Source: Pseudomonas sp. StFLB209 | GTDB taxonomy: Bacteria; Pseudomonadota; Gammaproteobacteria; Pseudomonadales; Pseudomonadaceae | Reading direction: 5' to 3' | DNA: 64,000 nucleotides | NCBI RefSeq assembly: GCF_000829415.1 | Contig: NZ_AP014637.1 | Span: 3,613,001 to 3,677,000 of the forward strand | Shown: piece by piece, positions 25,202-33,916 of the stretch | Layout of the letters: each line of letters begins with the position of its first letter | Numbering within the stretch: the first letter of the stretch is position 1 | Notes under the pieces: generated by a model | What the model saw: the letters and a program-made list of their open reading frames with translations, nothing else | What the model was told of the DNA's origin: nothing | Database searches by the model: none | Made by a program: the position numbers and the translations under genes

Positions 25202-25503
25202 TGACCGGATCCGTAGCCAATGATCCAGTTCGTGAACTGGAGCGTGACATGGCAGTCATGAAGCACCGCCTGGTGGCCATGGAAAAACGCCAGGAATCGG
25301 TGCCGACCCGCGTCACCAAGCTGGAGCAGCAGTTCGAGCACATGTCTGGCCAGCTCTCGGAACTCAACAAAGGCCAACAGGAACTGACCGGAGTTGTCGC
25401 CGGCATCGGCAAGAAGATCACCTGGGCACTGGCCATTGCCAGCACCCTGTGGGCGATCCTGCAGATGGTCGGGCCAACCCTGCTGCGGGCGGTGTTCCCA
25501 TGA
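25201..25503 (+). CDS. Holin-like or membrane protein of the lysis cassette
   Basis: A protein of 100 residues: a long N-terminal amphipathic coiled coil (about 10-65) and one C-terminal membrane segment (KITWALAIASTLWAILQMVGPTLL, about 74-97). The start ATG at 25201 abuts the stop of the finger protein. Position directly before the endolysin supports a holin role, but the single membrane helix and coiled coil are unlike P2 gpY, so the call is tentative. Confidence 0.6.
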   Translation: MTGSVANDPVRELERDMAVMKHRLVAMEKRQESVPTRVTKLEQQFEHMSGQLSELNKGQQELTGVVAGIGKKITWALAIASTLWAILQMVGPTLLRAVFP

Positions 25504-26033
25504 GCCTGCGCAAGAAGATCCTCACCGGTGCCTTGGGCCTGGTGCTGGGCAGCGGCACGCTGATGGGGTTCCTGGGCAAGTGGGAAGGTGAAGGCCAGAA
25601 CCACGTGTATGCCGACAAGTTGGCACGAGGGCTGCCGACCGTCTGCAAAGGCGTAACCAAACACAGCAGCCCGTACCCCGTAATCGTCGGCGACTACTGG
25701 TCACCTGAGCGTTGCGCGGAAGTCGAGGAATTGGTCGTGCAAAAAGGGCAGTTGGCCCTGGCCGACTGCCTGACCAATGAAGCAATCAGCCAGAACACCT
25801 TCGACGCCCTGAGCAGCCATTCCCATAACTTCGGCTCAGCTGCGACGTGCGCGAGCCGTGCCTTGGTCCTGATCAACGCCGGCCGGATCCGCGAGGGCTG
25901 CAGGGCGATCGCCTGGGCCTCGGATGGCAAGACGCCGGTGTGGGCCTACGTGACCACCGCCCAGGGCGAGAAGCAATTCGTCCAAGGGCTGCACAACCGC
26001 CGGCTAGATGAAATGGGGCTTTGCCTGAAATGA
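25500..26033 (+). CDS. Endolysin (phage lysozyme, GH24), probably SAR type
   Basis: A protein of 177 residues. The weakly hydrophobic, Gly/Ala-rich N terminus (ILTGALGLVLGSGTLMGFLG, about 7-26) looks like a signal-anchor-release segment. The lysozyme domain follows, with a candidate catalytic Glu29 or Glu31 in KWEGEG, then NVYADKLARGLPT-like sequence and the later AISQNTFDALSSHSHNFGSA. It cleaves peptidoglycan. Start and stop overlap the neighbours by 4 bp each. Confidence 0.88.
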   Translation: MSLRKKILTGALGLVLGSGTLMGFLGKWEGEGQNHVYADKLARGLPTVCKGVTKHSSPYPVIVGDYWSPERCAEVEELVVQKGQLALADCLTNEAISQNTFDALSSHSHNFGSAATCASRALVLINAGRIREGCRAIAWASDGKTPVWAYVTTAQGEKQFVQGLHNRRLDEMGLCLK

Positions 26034-26527
26034 CCATCAGCCTGCGCTACATCCTGATCTTCCTGTTCGTGGGCTTCGTGGTGGCTTTCAACTGCTACCT
26101 GGACAGCCAGCTGAACGCCACCCGCGCGCAACTGAGCGATGCCTGGGACGAACTGGCGACCGCTAACCAAGATCTGGAAAACGCCCGCGAAGCCGCCCGC
26201 CTGACCGGCGAAATGCTTGAGGCGCGCAACCAGGTCGACACCGAACGTACCGAGGCCCTGAACGATGCACTCACCAAGAACCTGGCTCTGCAGCGCGCTG
26301 TTGCTGACGGCCGTCGCCGGCTGCTCATCCAAGCCACCTGCAGCGTGCCCCACGCCGCAGATCCCGGCGCCGCCGGCCTGGCTGATGCAGGAACCGCCGA
26401 ACTCACTGCAGACGCTCGATCGGATTATTTCACCCTCCGAAACGAGCTTGCCCGCGCCCGGGAAATGATCCTGGGCCTGCAGGACTACATCCGCCGCGTC
26501 GTGCTGCGCACGCCGGCACAACCCTGA
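26030..26527 (+). CDS. Rz-like inner-membrane spanin
   Basis: A protein of 165 residues: one N-terminal membrane helix (YILIFLFVGFVVAFNCYL, about 6-23) and a long periplasmic coiled coil (about 25-100). It is the inner-membrane half of a two-component spanin that fuses inner and outer membranes at the end of lysis. The start at 26030 overlaps the endolysin stop. The Rz1 gene is nested in another frame. Confidence 0.85.
   Translation: MTISLRYILIFLFVGFVVAFNCYLDSQLNATRAQLSDAWDELATANQDLENAREAARLTGEMLEARNQVDTERTEALNDALTKNLALQRAVADGRRRLLIQATCSVPHAADPGAAGLADAGTAELTADARSDYFTLRNELARAREMILGLQDYIRRVVLRTPAQP
26265..26468 (+). CDS. Rz1-like outer-membrane spanin lipoprotein, nested in Rz
   Basis: A 67-residue frame lying wholly inside the Rz gene in another frame. 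It has a lipoprotein signal with lipobox LTAVAGC (Cys20), then a Pro-rich mature part (KPPAACPTPQIPAPPAW), the classic Rz1 composition. It should be lipidated and sit in the outer membrane, facing Rz. Confidence 0.8.
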   Translation: MHSPRTWLCSALLLTAVAGCSSKPPAACPTPQIPAPPAWLMQEPPNSLQTLDRIISPSETSLPAPGK

Positions 26528-26549
26528 AACACACCCTACGGAAAGCACC

Positions 26550-26840
26550 ATGAGCGAAGTTAACCGCGAAATCACCCTTGAAGTCGGTACCGAAGAGTTC
26601 ACCTTTTCCATGACCCCGATGGACGTGACCAAGTACTACAACGCGACCACGCCGAACAACAAGATCGCGCCGGCGCACAACCTGCTGATGAACACCATCA
26701 AGCAGGAGCAGAAAGCTCGACTCAAGCCGCTCCTGGTCAACCCGATCGGCGCGATGCAGATCGCCAGTGCGCTGCTTGAGGACTACTCGCCTGACGTTGA
26801 AGTCATCGTAAAAAAGCCCTCGACCACGCCGAAGGACTGA
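26550..26840 (+). CDS. Tail assembly chaperone, unshifted product (gpE-like)
   Basis: A protein of 96 residues: MSEVNREITLEVGTEEFTFSM, a soluble body with TTPNNKIAPAHNLLMNTI, and a short tail. It lies immediately before the tape measure gene, the conserved place of tail chaperones, which coat the tape measure protein during tail assembly. A slippery site near its end gives a longer product. Confidence 0.82.
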   Translation: MSEVNREITLEVGTEEFTFSMTPMDVTKYYNATTPNNKIAPAHNLLMNTIKQEQKARLKPLLVNPIGAMQIASALLEDYSPDVEVIVKKPSTTPKD

Positions 26841-27004
26841 AGGACGACGGGCTGGGCCAGTTAATGGCCCTGCAACTGCGCTGGCTGCCAGGGATGGTGG
26901 CCACCACTGACACCCTGGGCACGGCCAAATGGCTTGAAGACGAATATTGGCGACGGATGGGAATCGCGGTCGCCGAAGGCATTGCCCAAGCATTCAAAGG
27001 ATAA
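26550..27004 (+). CDS. Tail assembly chaperone, -1 frameshift product (gpE-E' type)
   Basis: The heptamer A AAA AAG at 26810-26816 is in the correct phase (codons GTA-AAA-AAG). A -1 slip leads into an open frame running from 26816 to the TAA at 27002-27004. It adds 62 residues (LDHAEGLKDDGLGQLM onward) and ends 6 bp before the tape measure start. The total is about 151 residues, close to P2 gpE+E'. The frame has no start codon of its own near its beginning, so frameshifting is the simplest explanation. Confidence 0.8.
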
Positions 27005-27010
27005 GCAACC

Positions 27011-29053
27011 TTGGCTGATACCTCATCCCGCCTGGCTTTCATCCTGTCACTGACTGACAAGATCACTGCGCCCTTGGGCAAAGTGAAAGCCAGCATCACC
27101 GACTTGGCCGACCAAGGGCAGCAGAGCATCGTCAAGATGGGTGCTGGCTTCGCCGGCATGGTCGGTGCCGGGATGGCTATCACCGAATCGCTGCAGCCGG
27201 CGCTGGAGGTCAACCGGGCATTGGGAGATGTGCGCGCCCTGGGCGTGGCTGAGGACGCCTTGTCATCGCTCAACAGCAAAGCCTTGGAGTTTTCCGTCGA
27301 TTACGCGGCCAGCGCCGCTGAGTTCGTGGCATCTTCGCGTGCGATCGACGGGGCGATCAAAGGGCTGGTCGGCGGTCAGTTGGCCGCCATCACCAATTCC
27401 AGCAACCTGCTGGCCAAGGTCACCAAGGCTGACGCGGAAACTGCAGGCGCTTACATCGGCTCGATGTATAACCTCTTCAAAACCGAAGCCGACAAGATGG
27501 GCAAGGTCGAATGGGTCGAGCAGCTGACCGGGCAGACGGCTCTGGCCGTGAAGCTGTTCCGCACGGACGGCGCGCAGCTCAAGGACGCATTCAAGGAAGT
27601 CGGAGCAATCGCCACGACTGCCGGCATCAGCGTGGCCGAGCAAATGGCGGTCATTGGCACCCTGAGCAGCACAATGGAAGGCGGTGATGCCGGAGGCCGG
27701 TACAAAGCCTTTTTCGAGAACATCGGCGCAGCCGCCGAGAAGACCGGTCTGAAACTCACCGACGCCACGGGCAAAACCCTGCCGATGATCCAGATCCTGG
27801 ACAAGCTGCAGGGCAAGTTTGGCGACCTGACCACGGCGGCCGCCGGCACCAAGCTGACCGAGGCATTCGGTGGTGAAGGTGCCCAGGTAATCGCCGCCCT
27901 GGCCAAGGACAGTGACAGGCTGCGCAACGGCCTGGAGCAGATCGGTAAGGTCCGAGGGCTGGAGAACGCCGAGGCGATGGCCAAGGCGATGGTGGATCCG
28001 TGGCAGCAGTTCGGCGCCGCCGTTCAAGCGCTGCGCATCGCTTTCGGGCAGTCGTTGATCCCAATGCTGACGCCGCTGATGGATCGCCTGGTTGGCATTG
28101 CCAAGACCCTGACCCGCTGGACCCAGCTGTTCCCGAACATCACCCGGGTGCTGGGTATCACCGTGCTGGCTGTCTTTGGCCTGGTCGCGGCGATGTCCGC
28201 CCTGACCCTGGTCGTCGGGATCGGCAAGCTGGCCTGGCTGGGCATGGTCACCGTCTGGAACATCTTGACCTGGACCGGCTTCCGCTCGATCGCCATGTTC
28301 GTGGTGCATGCCGCTGTGTTTGCTGCCCAGGTCGTGGCCATGACCGCGTTCTACACGGTCATGGGCGTGGCCCGCGCCGGGATGCTGCTGTTCCAGGGTG
28401 CGATGTGGCTGGTCAACGCGGCCATGCTGGCCAACCCGGTCGGCTTGATCATTGCCGGCATCGTCGCCCTGGGCGTGGTTGTCGCGGCCGCCGTCATCTA
28501 TTGGGATGAGTGGACCGGCGCCCTGATGAACACCGCGGCGTTTCAGTGGATCGCGGGCCAGCTCGACGCGCTGTCGGCCTGGTTCGGCACGATCGGCGGC
28601 TGGACCGGCCTGGCCAGCGCGGCATGGGACGGGATCGTGGCCATCTTCCGCGATGCCATCAACGGCCTGGTTGCCATGCTCAACAAGATCCCGGGCGTCG
28701 AGATCGATGCCGTGTTCGGTGACATGCCTAAAGCCCCTGAGATCCCTGGCATTTCCGCGCCGCTGGTGACCACGCCTGCAGCCGCGCAGTTGGTCACCAC
28801 TCCAGATCTGGGCGAACAGGCCGAGCAGACCCGCAAGCGCATGAGCGCCGCAGTGGGCAGCGTGTCGCCCCAGCGCGCCGAGTCCGTGCCCCAAGGCGGC
28901 TTGCTGCGCCAGATCCAGACCAACAACAACGCGACCAACACCAGCGCGCAGCCTGCGAAATCCGGCGTGCACGTTGAAAACTTGAACCTGACCAACACCA
29001 AACCAATGACCAACCTGGAGCTGGAAAACATGATCGGCATGGCGGTGGGCTGA
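27011..29053 (+). CDS. Tail tape measure protein
   Basis: A protein of 680 residues whose length sets tail length. The start is TTG with AAGGA about 10 nt upstream. The first 370 residues are helical with a conserved phage tape-measure core (ATTAGISVAEQMAVIGTL, YKAFFENIGAAAEK). Several hydrophobic segments follow (about 378-500), which may insert into the host membrane at DNA entry. The C terminus is low in hydrophobicity and Asn/Thr-rich. At 680 residues it is shorter than P2 gpT (about 815). Confidence 0.92.
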   Translation: MADTSSRLAFILSLTDKITAPLGKVKASITDLADQGQQSIVKMGAGFAGMVGAGMAITESLQPALEVNRALGDVRALGVAEDALSSLNSKALEFSVDYAASAAEFVASSRAIDGAIKGLVGGQLAAITNSSNLLAKVTKADAETAGAYIGSMYNLFKTEADKMGKVEWVEQLTGQTALAVKLFRTDGAQLKDAFKEVGAIATTAGISVAEQMAVIGTLSSTMEGGDAGGRYKAFFENIGAAAEKTGLKLTDATGKTLPMIQILDKLQGKFGDLTTAAAGTKLTEAFGGEGAQVIAALAKDSDRLRNGLEQIGKVRGLENAEAMAKAMVDPWQQFGAAVQALRIAFGQSLIPMLTPLMDRLVGIAKTLTRWTQLFPNITRVLGITVLAVFGLVAAMSALTLVVGIGKLAWLGMVTVWNILTWTGFRSIAMFVVHAAVFAAQVVAMTAFYTVMGVARAGMLLFQGAMWLVNAAMLANPVGLIIAGIVALGVVVAAAVIYWDEWTGALMNTAAFQWIAGQLDALSAWFGTIGGWTGLASAAWDGIVAIFRDAINGLVAMLNKIPGVEIDAVFGDMPKAPEIPGISAPLVTTPAAAQLVTTPDLGEQAEQTRKRMSAAVGSVSPQRAESVPQGGLLRQIQTNNNATNTSAQPAKSGVHVENLNLTNTKPMTNLELENMIGMAVG

Positions 29054-29376
29054 TGAGCGACTTTGTAGATCTGCTGATCGTCGAAAACGACTTCGCCCTG
29101 GATCTGGCCCGCCAGCCGGAACAGGTCACTGACCGTGCGTGTATCGCGCAGGACATCGGTCACATGATCCGAGAGTCCGGGTTGCTGGTGACCCTGCTGG
29201 GCGAGCGCAACACCCTGCGGCAGCGCGACTGCATTCAGCAGTTGGAGCTGCTGGTGGAGAACGACGTGCGGCTGGTACCGGGCACGGCCCGGATCATCAA
29301 GCAGGATCTGGGCAAGTACCTGGTTACGGCCAAGACCCTGCAGTTCGGTGATGTGGGGGTGACCTTTGGCCGTTGA
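29053..29376 (+). CDS. DUF2590-type phage protein
   Basis: A protein of 107 residues with the DUF2590 pattern: FVDLLIVENDFALD, then RACIAQDIGHMIRESGLLVTLLGER, ending LGKYLVTAKTLQFGDV. In related phages it precedes the baseplate J gene and resembles the gpW/gp25-like wedge in size and place; the function is inferred from that. It overlaps the tape measure by 1 bp and gpJ by 11 bp. Confidence 0.75.
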   Translation: MSDFVDLLIVENDFALDLARQPEQVTDRACIAQDIGHMIRESGLLVTLLGERNTLRQRDCIQQLELLVENDVRLVPGTARIIKQDLGKYLVTAKTLQFGDVGVTFGR

Positions 29377-30538
29377 CTTCAAGCAGGCACTGGCTGATTC
29401 GGGTATCCCAACGACCGAGGCAGGCCTGCGCGCTGCCTGGGAAGCCGAGGTTATTGCCCAGGGCAGCCAACTGTCGAACACGTCGGCTTACTCGCCGTTC
29501 TGGCGGGTCATCAGCGCGTTGGTCACCAAGCCGCTGCTGTGGCTGCTGACGTTTGTCAGCGATACGGTGTTGCCGAACTTCTTCGTCAAGACCGCCGGCG
29601 GCGCCTGGCTCGACATGCTGGCCTGGGCGGTCGACGTGGAGCGCAAAGGTGCCGGCCGCGCGGTGGGGCAGATCCTGTTCACCCGGGCTGACAGCACCGG
29701 CACGCTGCAGGTGCCGATCGGCACGGTCATTCAGTCGGCCTCGATCAACGGCACGGTGTATCAACTGGTGACCACGGCCCTGGGCGTATTCCAAGCCGGT
29801 CAGTCACAACTACAAATTCCGGCTATCGCGGCTCAGGCCGGTGCCGGCTACAACCTGGCGCCGGGTTACTACGCGGTTTTGCCGACGCCAATCGCCGGCA
29901 TCGTTGCAGTTACCAACGCGGCCGACTGGCTGACCACACCCGGCCTCGACGACGAGCTGGACGACGAACTGCGGCTGCGCGTGCGCAACCAGTTCAGCGC
30001 TGTGAACCAGTGGCACACCGATAGCGTGTACAGGGCGATCCTGAGCAACTTCAAGGGCGTGTCGGTCAACGGTGTGTATTTCCAGCACGGCGCGCCACGT
30101 GGCCCGGGCACGGCCAACGCCTTTGTGCTGTTTGACCAGGGCGTGCCGGCGGCGAGCTACATCGAGCAGATGAACGCCCAGGTCACGATCGAGGGCAACC
30201 ATGGCCACGGCGACGACCTGCTGGTCCAGGTCATGCCGGAAACCCAGCACGACATCAGCCTGCAGATCTGGCCGCGATTGACGCTCAATGCGGACGAGCG
30301 CCAGGCGCTGCTGGCCAGCGTTGAGCAGTTCGTGCGTACCGCCTTCCGCGAAACCGCCGGCACCGGCTACGTCCTGACTCTGACGCTGCCGCAGTCGCGG
30401 TTTTCTTTCAGCCGCCTGGGCGAAGAGCTGCACCAGCAGTTCCCAGGTCTTGAGTCGCTCCGCTTTGAGAACACCGACATCGTGTCGCAGTTGAACATCC
30501 CCCGGATCCGCAACCTGCAGGTGGCCATCGGTGATTAA
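29366..30538 (+). CDS. Baseplate J-like protein
   Basis: A protein of 390 residues of the baseplate J/gp47 family. Seen: the GAWLDMLAWAVDVERKGAGRA segment, AGAGYNLAPG, then TTPGLDDELDDELRLRVRNQF, and a C-terminal LNIPRIRNLQVAIGD. It forms part of the baseplate wedge that holds the fibres. The start is TTG inside the end of the DUF2590 gene. Confidence 0.92.
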   Translation: MAVDFKQALADSGIPTTEAGLRAAWEAEVIAQGSQLSNTSAYSPFWRVISALVTKPLLWLLTFVSDTVLPNFFVKTAGGAWLDMLAWAVDVERKGAGRAVGQILFTRADSTGTLQVPIGTVIQSASINGTVYQLVTTALGVFQAGQSQLQIPAIAAQAGAGYNLAPGYYAVLPTPIAGIVAVTNAADWLTTPGLDDELDDELRLRVRNQFSAVNQWHTDSVYRAILSNFKGVSVNGVYFQHGAPRGPGTANAFVLFDQGVPAASYIEQMNAQVTIEGNHGHGDDLLVQVMPETQHDISLQIWPRLTLNADERQALLASVEQFVRTAFRETAGTGYVLTLTLPQSRFSFSRLGEELHQQFPGLESLRFENTDIVSQLNIPRIRNLQVAIGD

Positions 30539-31130
30539 GCTCGAACTCCCGTTCTGGCTCGATGGAGCCGAGGCCACAAAGCTCAAGGCCGCCGCACAGG
30601 CTTGGTGGGACCGGGCCGAGGCCTGGATGACCTGGCCGCTGCTGCAGCTCGATCCGGAAACCTGCCATGTGCAGATCCTGGACCTGCTGGCCTGGCAGCG
30701 CGACATCAGCCGGTTCCGTGGCGAACCGCTGAGCCTGTACCGCCTGCGCGTGAAATACGCCTTTGCCAATGCCAAGGACGCCGGTTCAACGATCGGTTTC
30801 AAGCGGATTTTCCAGCGTTTGGGCATCGGTGACGTGCAGATCCTGGAGCGGCAGCACAACCGGGATTGGGACGTGGTGCAACTGCTGCTGAGCGACCAGC
30901 AGCTATCGGACTACCCGATGCTTTTGGACCTGATCGTCAATCAATACGGGCGCACCTGCCGGCGTTACGAACTGGTCGGTACTACGCATGTCGTGCTGCA
31001 GCTCGATGCGTACGACGTGGCCAGCGACCACATGACGATCACCGCTCGATTCGACGACACAGACACCGTGGGGGTCGCGTTGCTGGCCCACCAGCTTGAC
31101 CACGACCACATGACCCTCATTACTCAGTAA
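30531..31130 (+). CDS. Tail protein I-like baseplate protein
   Basis: A protein of 199 residues of the P2 gpI kind: ILDLLAWQRDISRFRGEPLSLYRLRVKYAF is its most typical segment. It links baseplate J to the tail fibre. The start is GTG, overlapping gpJ by 8 bp, and it ends 10 bp before the fibre gene. Confidence 0.85.
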   Translation: MIKLELPFWLDGAEATKLKAAAQAWWDRAEAWMTWPLLQLDPETCHVQILDLLAWQRDISRFRGEPLSLYRLRVKYAFANAKDAGSTIGFKRIFQRLGIGDVQILERQHNRDWDVVQLLLSDQQLSDYPMLLDLIVNQYGRTCRRYELVGTTHVVLQLDAYDVASDHMTITARFDDTDTVGVALLAHQLDHDHMTLITQ

Positions 31131-31140
31131 GGAAACACCC

Positions 31141-33402
31141 ATGGGTGCAAGCATTACCCTGGCCGGCGAGAGCCTTTTTGCGCAGAAACAAGCGGCCAAA
31201 CAGACCGTCGACGTGACCCGGTTCATCCTGGCCAATGTGCCGGGCCTGGACACCTCAAAGCCCGTTGACCGGGCCGCAGGCCTGCCGGCCGCCGAGCAGA
31301 TCGTGCACAGCGAAGACGTTCAGCACTTCGGCTACCTGGACGCGAACCGGGTCGTCTACAGCCTGCTGATGACCAGCGAGCTGGGCGACTTCGATTTCAA
31401 CTGGATCGGTCTGCAGACGACCGAAGGCACGTTGCTGATCGTGGCCTATGTGCCGCTGCTGCAGAAGCGCCGCGAGATCCCGCCGCTGCAGGCCGGCAAC
31501 AACCTGACCCGCAACATCGTGCTGGAGTACAACGGCGCCCAGGCGCTGACCGGCATCACCGTGCCGGCGAAGACCTGGCAGTTTGATTACTCGGTGCTGT
31601 TCGCCCGGGTTAACGACCGCCTGGCTGTGATCGAAACCAAGCTGGAAAAGAAGCTGGATCTGGACAACTGGACGCCGCCGGCGTTGGTCAACCTGGACGG
31701 CCCCAACCTGGTCTACCCGGGCAGCAACAACACGTACAAGATCACTGACTACAGTATCGGCGCCACGTGGGCCGTGCGCACCAGTCTGGGCACTCTGGCC
31801 CGCAGTGGCGACACCATCACGCTCACCATCCCATCCGGCGCCGCTGCCGGTGTTGTCACGCTGACCGTGACCCGTGACGGTGTCGATGTGCCGTTCAAGG
31901 TCGCGCTGGGAGCGCCTGCGATCGCGGCGCCGGTGATCACCTCACCGGCGAACAACGCGGCAAACGTAGGGTTTGAACCGACGTTCGCGCTATCGGCATT
32001 CACCGTCTACCCGACCGGCTACGACACGCACAAGCAAACCCGCCTGCAGGTCGCACGCGATGCCGCGTTCACTGACCTGGTGCTGGATGAAACCGTGGCC
32101 ACGGATCTGGTCAACATTGCCCTGGCGCGATTCAGCAAACGCCTGGATCCGTCGAAGCGCTATTACACGCGGGGGCTGTTCGTGGGCCAGACGCTGCAAT
32201 CGGCGTGGTCAACGGTGGTGACGTTCAACACGGCATCGGTGTACATCCGCCGGCCGACGATCACCAGTCCGCTGGACGGGGCAGTCAAGGTCAGCCCCTC
32301 GGGCAAGCTGACGAGCGACGCCTTCAGCGTTTATGGGGGCAGTGACACCCATGCGTCCAGCCGCCTGCAGTTGTCCCTGAAAGCCGACTTTTCGACGATT
32401 CTGTACGACTCAGGGTTCAGCACCACGCAGTTGGTGTCGTTCCAGCCGCCCAACGCGCTGCCGTTTGCCACGCTGGTTTATGGCCGCCTCAAGCACAAGG
32501 GCGCGACCCTGGGCGAGTCCGAATGGTCCGCCGTCGTGTCGTTCACCACCAGCGACATTTTGAAAGGCGTGTATACCTTCCTGAACGCCGGCGCGACGGC
32601 GAGGTCTTTCGCCGCAAGTGCCGTTTGTAATGGCCAGCTCTATGTGTACGGCGGGTCGAACGGCGGCTACCCCACTGACTTCTGGCGCTACACCCCAGCG
32701 ACCAATCAATGGGCGCAACTGGTCGGTGAGCAAACAGGTGCAGCACGTAGCGGTGCCACGATGGTTGAGTTTGAGGGCAAGCTGTACCTGTTCGGGGGTG
32801 GTGGCGACACGTCCCCGACCTGGGTAAAAACCCTTCGGGTCTACGACCCGGTAGCAGGTACCTGGACGTCCAAGGCGAACGCGCCCTCAGAGCGAATCAG
32901 TCATTCGGCAGTGGTAATCGGACGAAAGATGTACGTCTGGGGCGGCATCCAATACTACAACTACGGTCCTGCCGCACTGTGGGTCTACGAGTTCGACACC
33001 GACAAATGGGTAACCATCGGTGAGCGGCCAGCGCTGAACTACAACGGCATCGATGCAGTGGCGTGCGTCGGCAAAATGTATGTCTACGAAAACGGTTTTT
33101 TCAAGGCATTTAATCCGGCTGACAACACCTGGGCCGCGCTGACGGCACTGCCGACCAGACGGGTCTACGGCCGGCTTTCCGAGGTCGACGGCAAGATTTA
33201 CCACTACGGCGGTATGACAGACAACAACACGGTTATCGCCGAACTGTGGGTGTATGACCCGCCAACAGACAAGTGGGAACAACTGCCGTCTGGTGGCGGC
33301 GTTCGCCGTAGCCAATCCCAGAACGTCATCAATGGCGAAATCTACGCCTTTGCCGGGCAATCCGGTGCCGGCTTCCTCAACTCCTTTGTCAAAATCGCGT
33401 AG
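31141..33402 (+). CDS. Tail fibre with C-terminal kelch beta-propeller
   Basis: A protein of 753 residues. The N-terminal about 165 residues match the tail-collar fibre attachment domain of P2-like phages (MGASITLAGESLFAQKQAAK, GDFDFNWIGLQT). Ig- or fibronectin-like beta modules follow (about 170-470). From about 475 to the end there are six kelch-type repeats, each with a hydrophobic strand, Gly-Gly, and a spaced Tyr and Trp: LYVYGGSN, LYLFGGGG, MYVWGGIQ, MYVYENGF, IYHYGGMT and IYAFAGQS. The fourth has lost the Gly pair. The propeller is probably the receptor-binding tip. Confidence 0.85.
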   Translation: MGASITLAGESLFAQKQAAKQTVDVTRFILANVPGLDTSKPVDRAAGLPAAEQIVHSEDVQHFGYLDANRVVYSLLMTSELGDFDFNWIGLQTTEGTLLIVAYVPLLQKRREIPPLQAGNNLTRNIVLEYNGAQALTGITVPAKTWQFDYSVLFARVNDRLAVIETKLEKKLDLDNWTPPALVNLDGPNLVYPGSNNTYKITDYSIGATWAVRTSLGTLARSGDTITLTIPSGAAAGVVTLTVTRDGVDVPFKVALGAPAIAAPVITSPANNAANVGFEPTFALSAFTVYPTGYDTHKQTRLQVARDAAFTDLVLDETVATDLVNIALARFSKRLDPSKRYYTRGLFVGQTLQSAWSTVVTFNTASVYIRRPTITSPLDGAVKVSPSGKLTSDAFSVYGGSDTHASSRLQLSLKADFSTILYDSGFSTTQLVSFQPPNALPFATLVYGRLKHKGATLGESEWSAVVSFTTSDILKGVYTFLNAGATARSFAASAVCNGQLYVYGGSNGGYPTDFWRYTPATNQWAQLVGEQTGAARSGATMVEFEGKLYLFGGGGDTSPTWVKTLRVYDPVAGTWTSKANAPSERISHSAVVIGRKMYVWGGIQYYNYGPAALWVYEFDTDKWVTIGERPALNYNGIDAVACVGKMYVYENGFFKAFNPADNTWAALTALPTRRVYGRLSEVDGKIYHYGGMTDNNTVIAELWVYDPPTDKWEQLPSGGGVRRSQSQNVINGEIYAFAGQSGAGFLNSFVKIA

Positions 33403-33409
33403 GTGACTC

Positions 33410-33916
33410 ATGTACCAGGTCCAATCGTTTGCTGACGGCCAGGCGCTGATCATCAACACAGAACAGATGTACGAAAGCTATTGGCTTGCCGACTCTGCCG
33501 AGGCGGCCGAGGCGCTTGCTGTCGGCCTCAATCAACCCGATCTGCAGGCCGAGCTGGCCAGCCACCGCTTCACGTTCGAAACCACCGGACTGACGCTTGC
33601 AAACGGGTTGCAGATCCTCACTGACCGCGAGAGTCAAGCACAACTCGGGAATGCGTACACCACGCTCAAACACGGGCTGATCCCTGATACTGACTGGAAA
33701 GCGGTCAACGGCTGGCAGGTCGTGACCCTGGCCGAGATCGAGCCGATCGCAAAGTCGATGGCCGCGCATGTGCGCGGATGCTTCCGGGGTGAACGCGCCG
33801 TGTCTGAACTGATCAACGCGGCGAAAACCCTCGATGACATTCGGGCGATCAATATCGCTGAGCAGTTCTTCGCGCATTACCAGGTGGCGTACGACGAAGT
33901 GATGGTGCCGGCATGA
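33410..33916 (+). CDS. Tail fibre-associated protein (DUF4376-like)
   Basis: A protein of 168 residues directly after the fibre gene, the usual position of a fibre assembly chaperone. The middle (TDRESQAQLGNAYTTLKHGLIPDTDWKAVNGWQVVTLAEIE) matches the DUF4376 pattern found in fibre-linked phage proteins. It overlaps the next gene by 4 bp. Confidence 0.72.
   Translation: MYQVQSFADGQALIINTEQMYESYWLADSAEAAEALAVGLNQPDLQAELASHRFTFETTGLTLANGLQILTDRESQAQLGNAYTTLKHGLIPDTDWKAVNGWQVVTLAEIEPIAKSMAAHVRGCFRGERAVSELINAAKTLDDIRAINIAEQFFAHYQVAYDEVMVPA

Noticed and set aside
27263..28972. 569-codon open frame on the minus strand
   Set aside because: It is antisense to the tape measure gene, with His/Gln/Gly-rich low-complexity sequence and no ribosome site.
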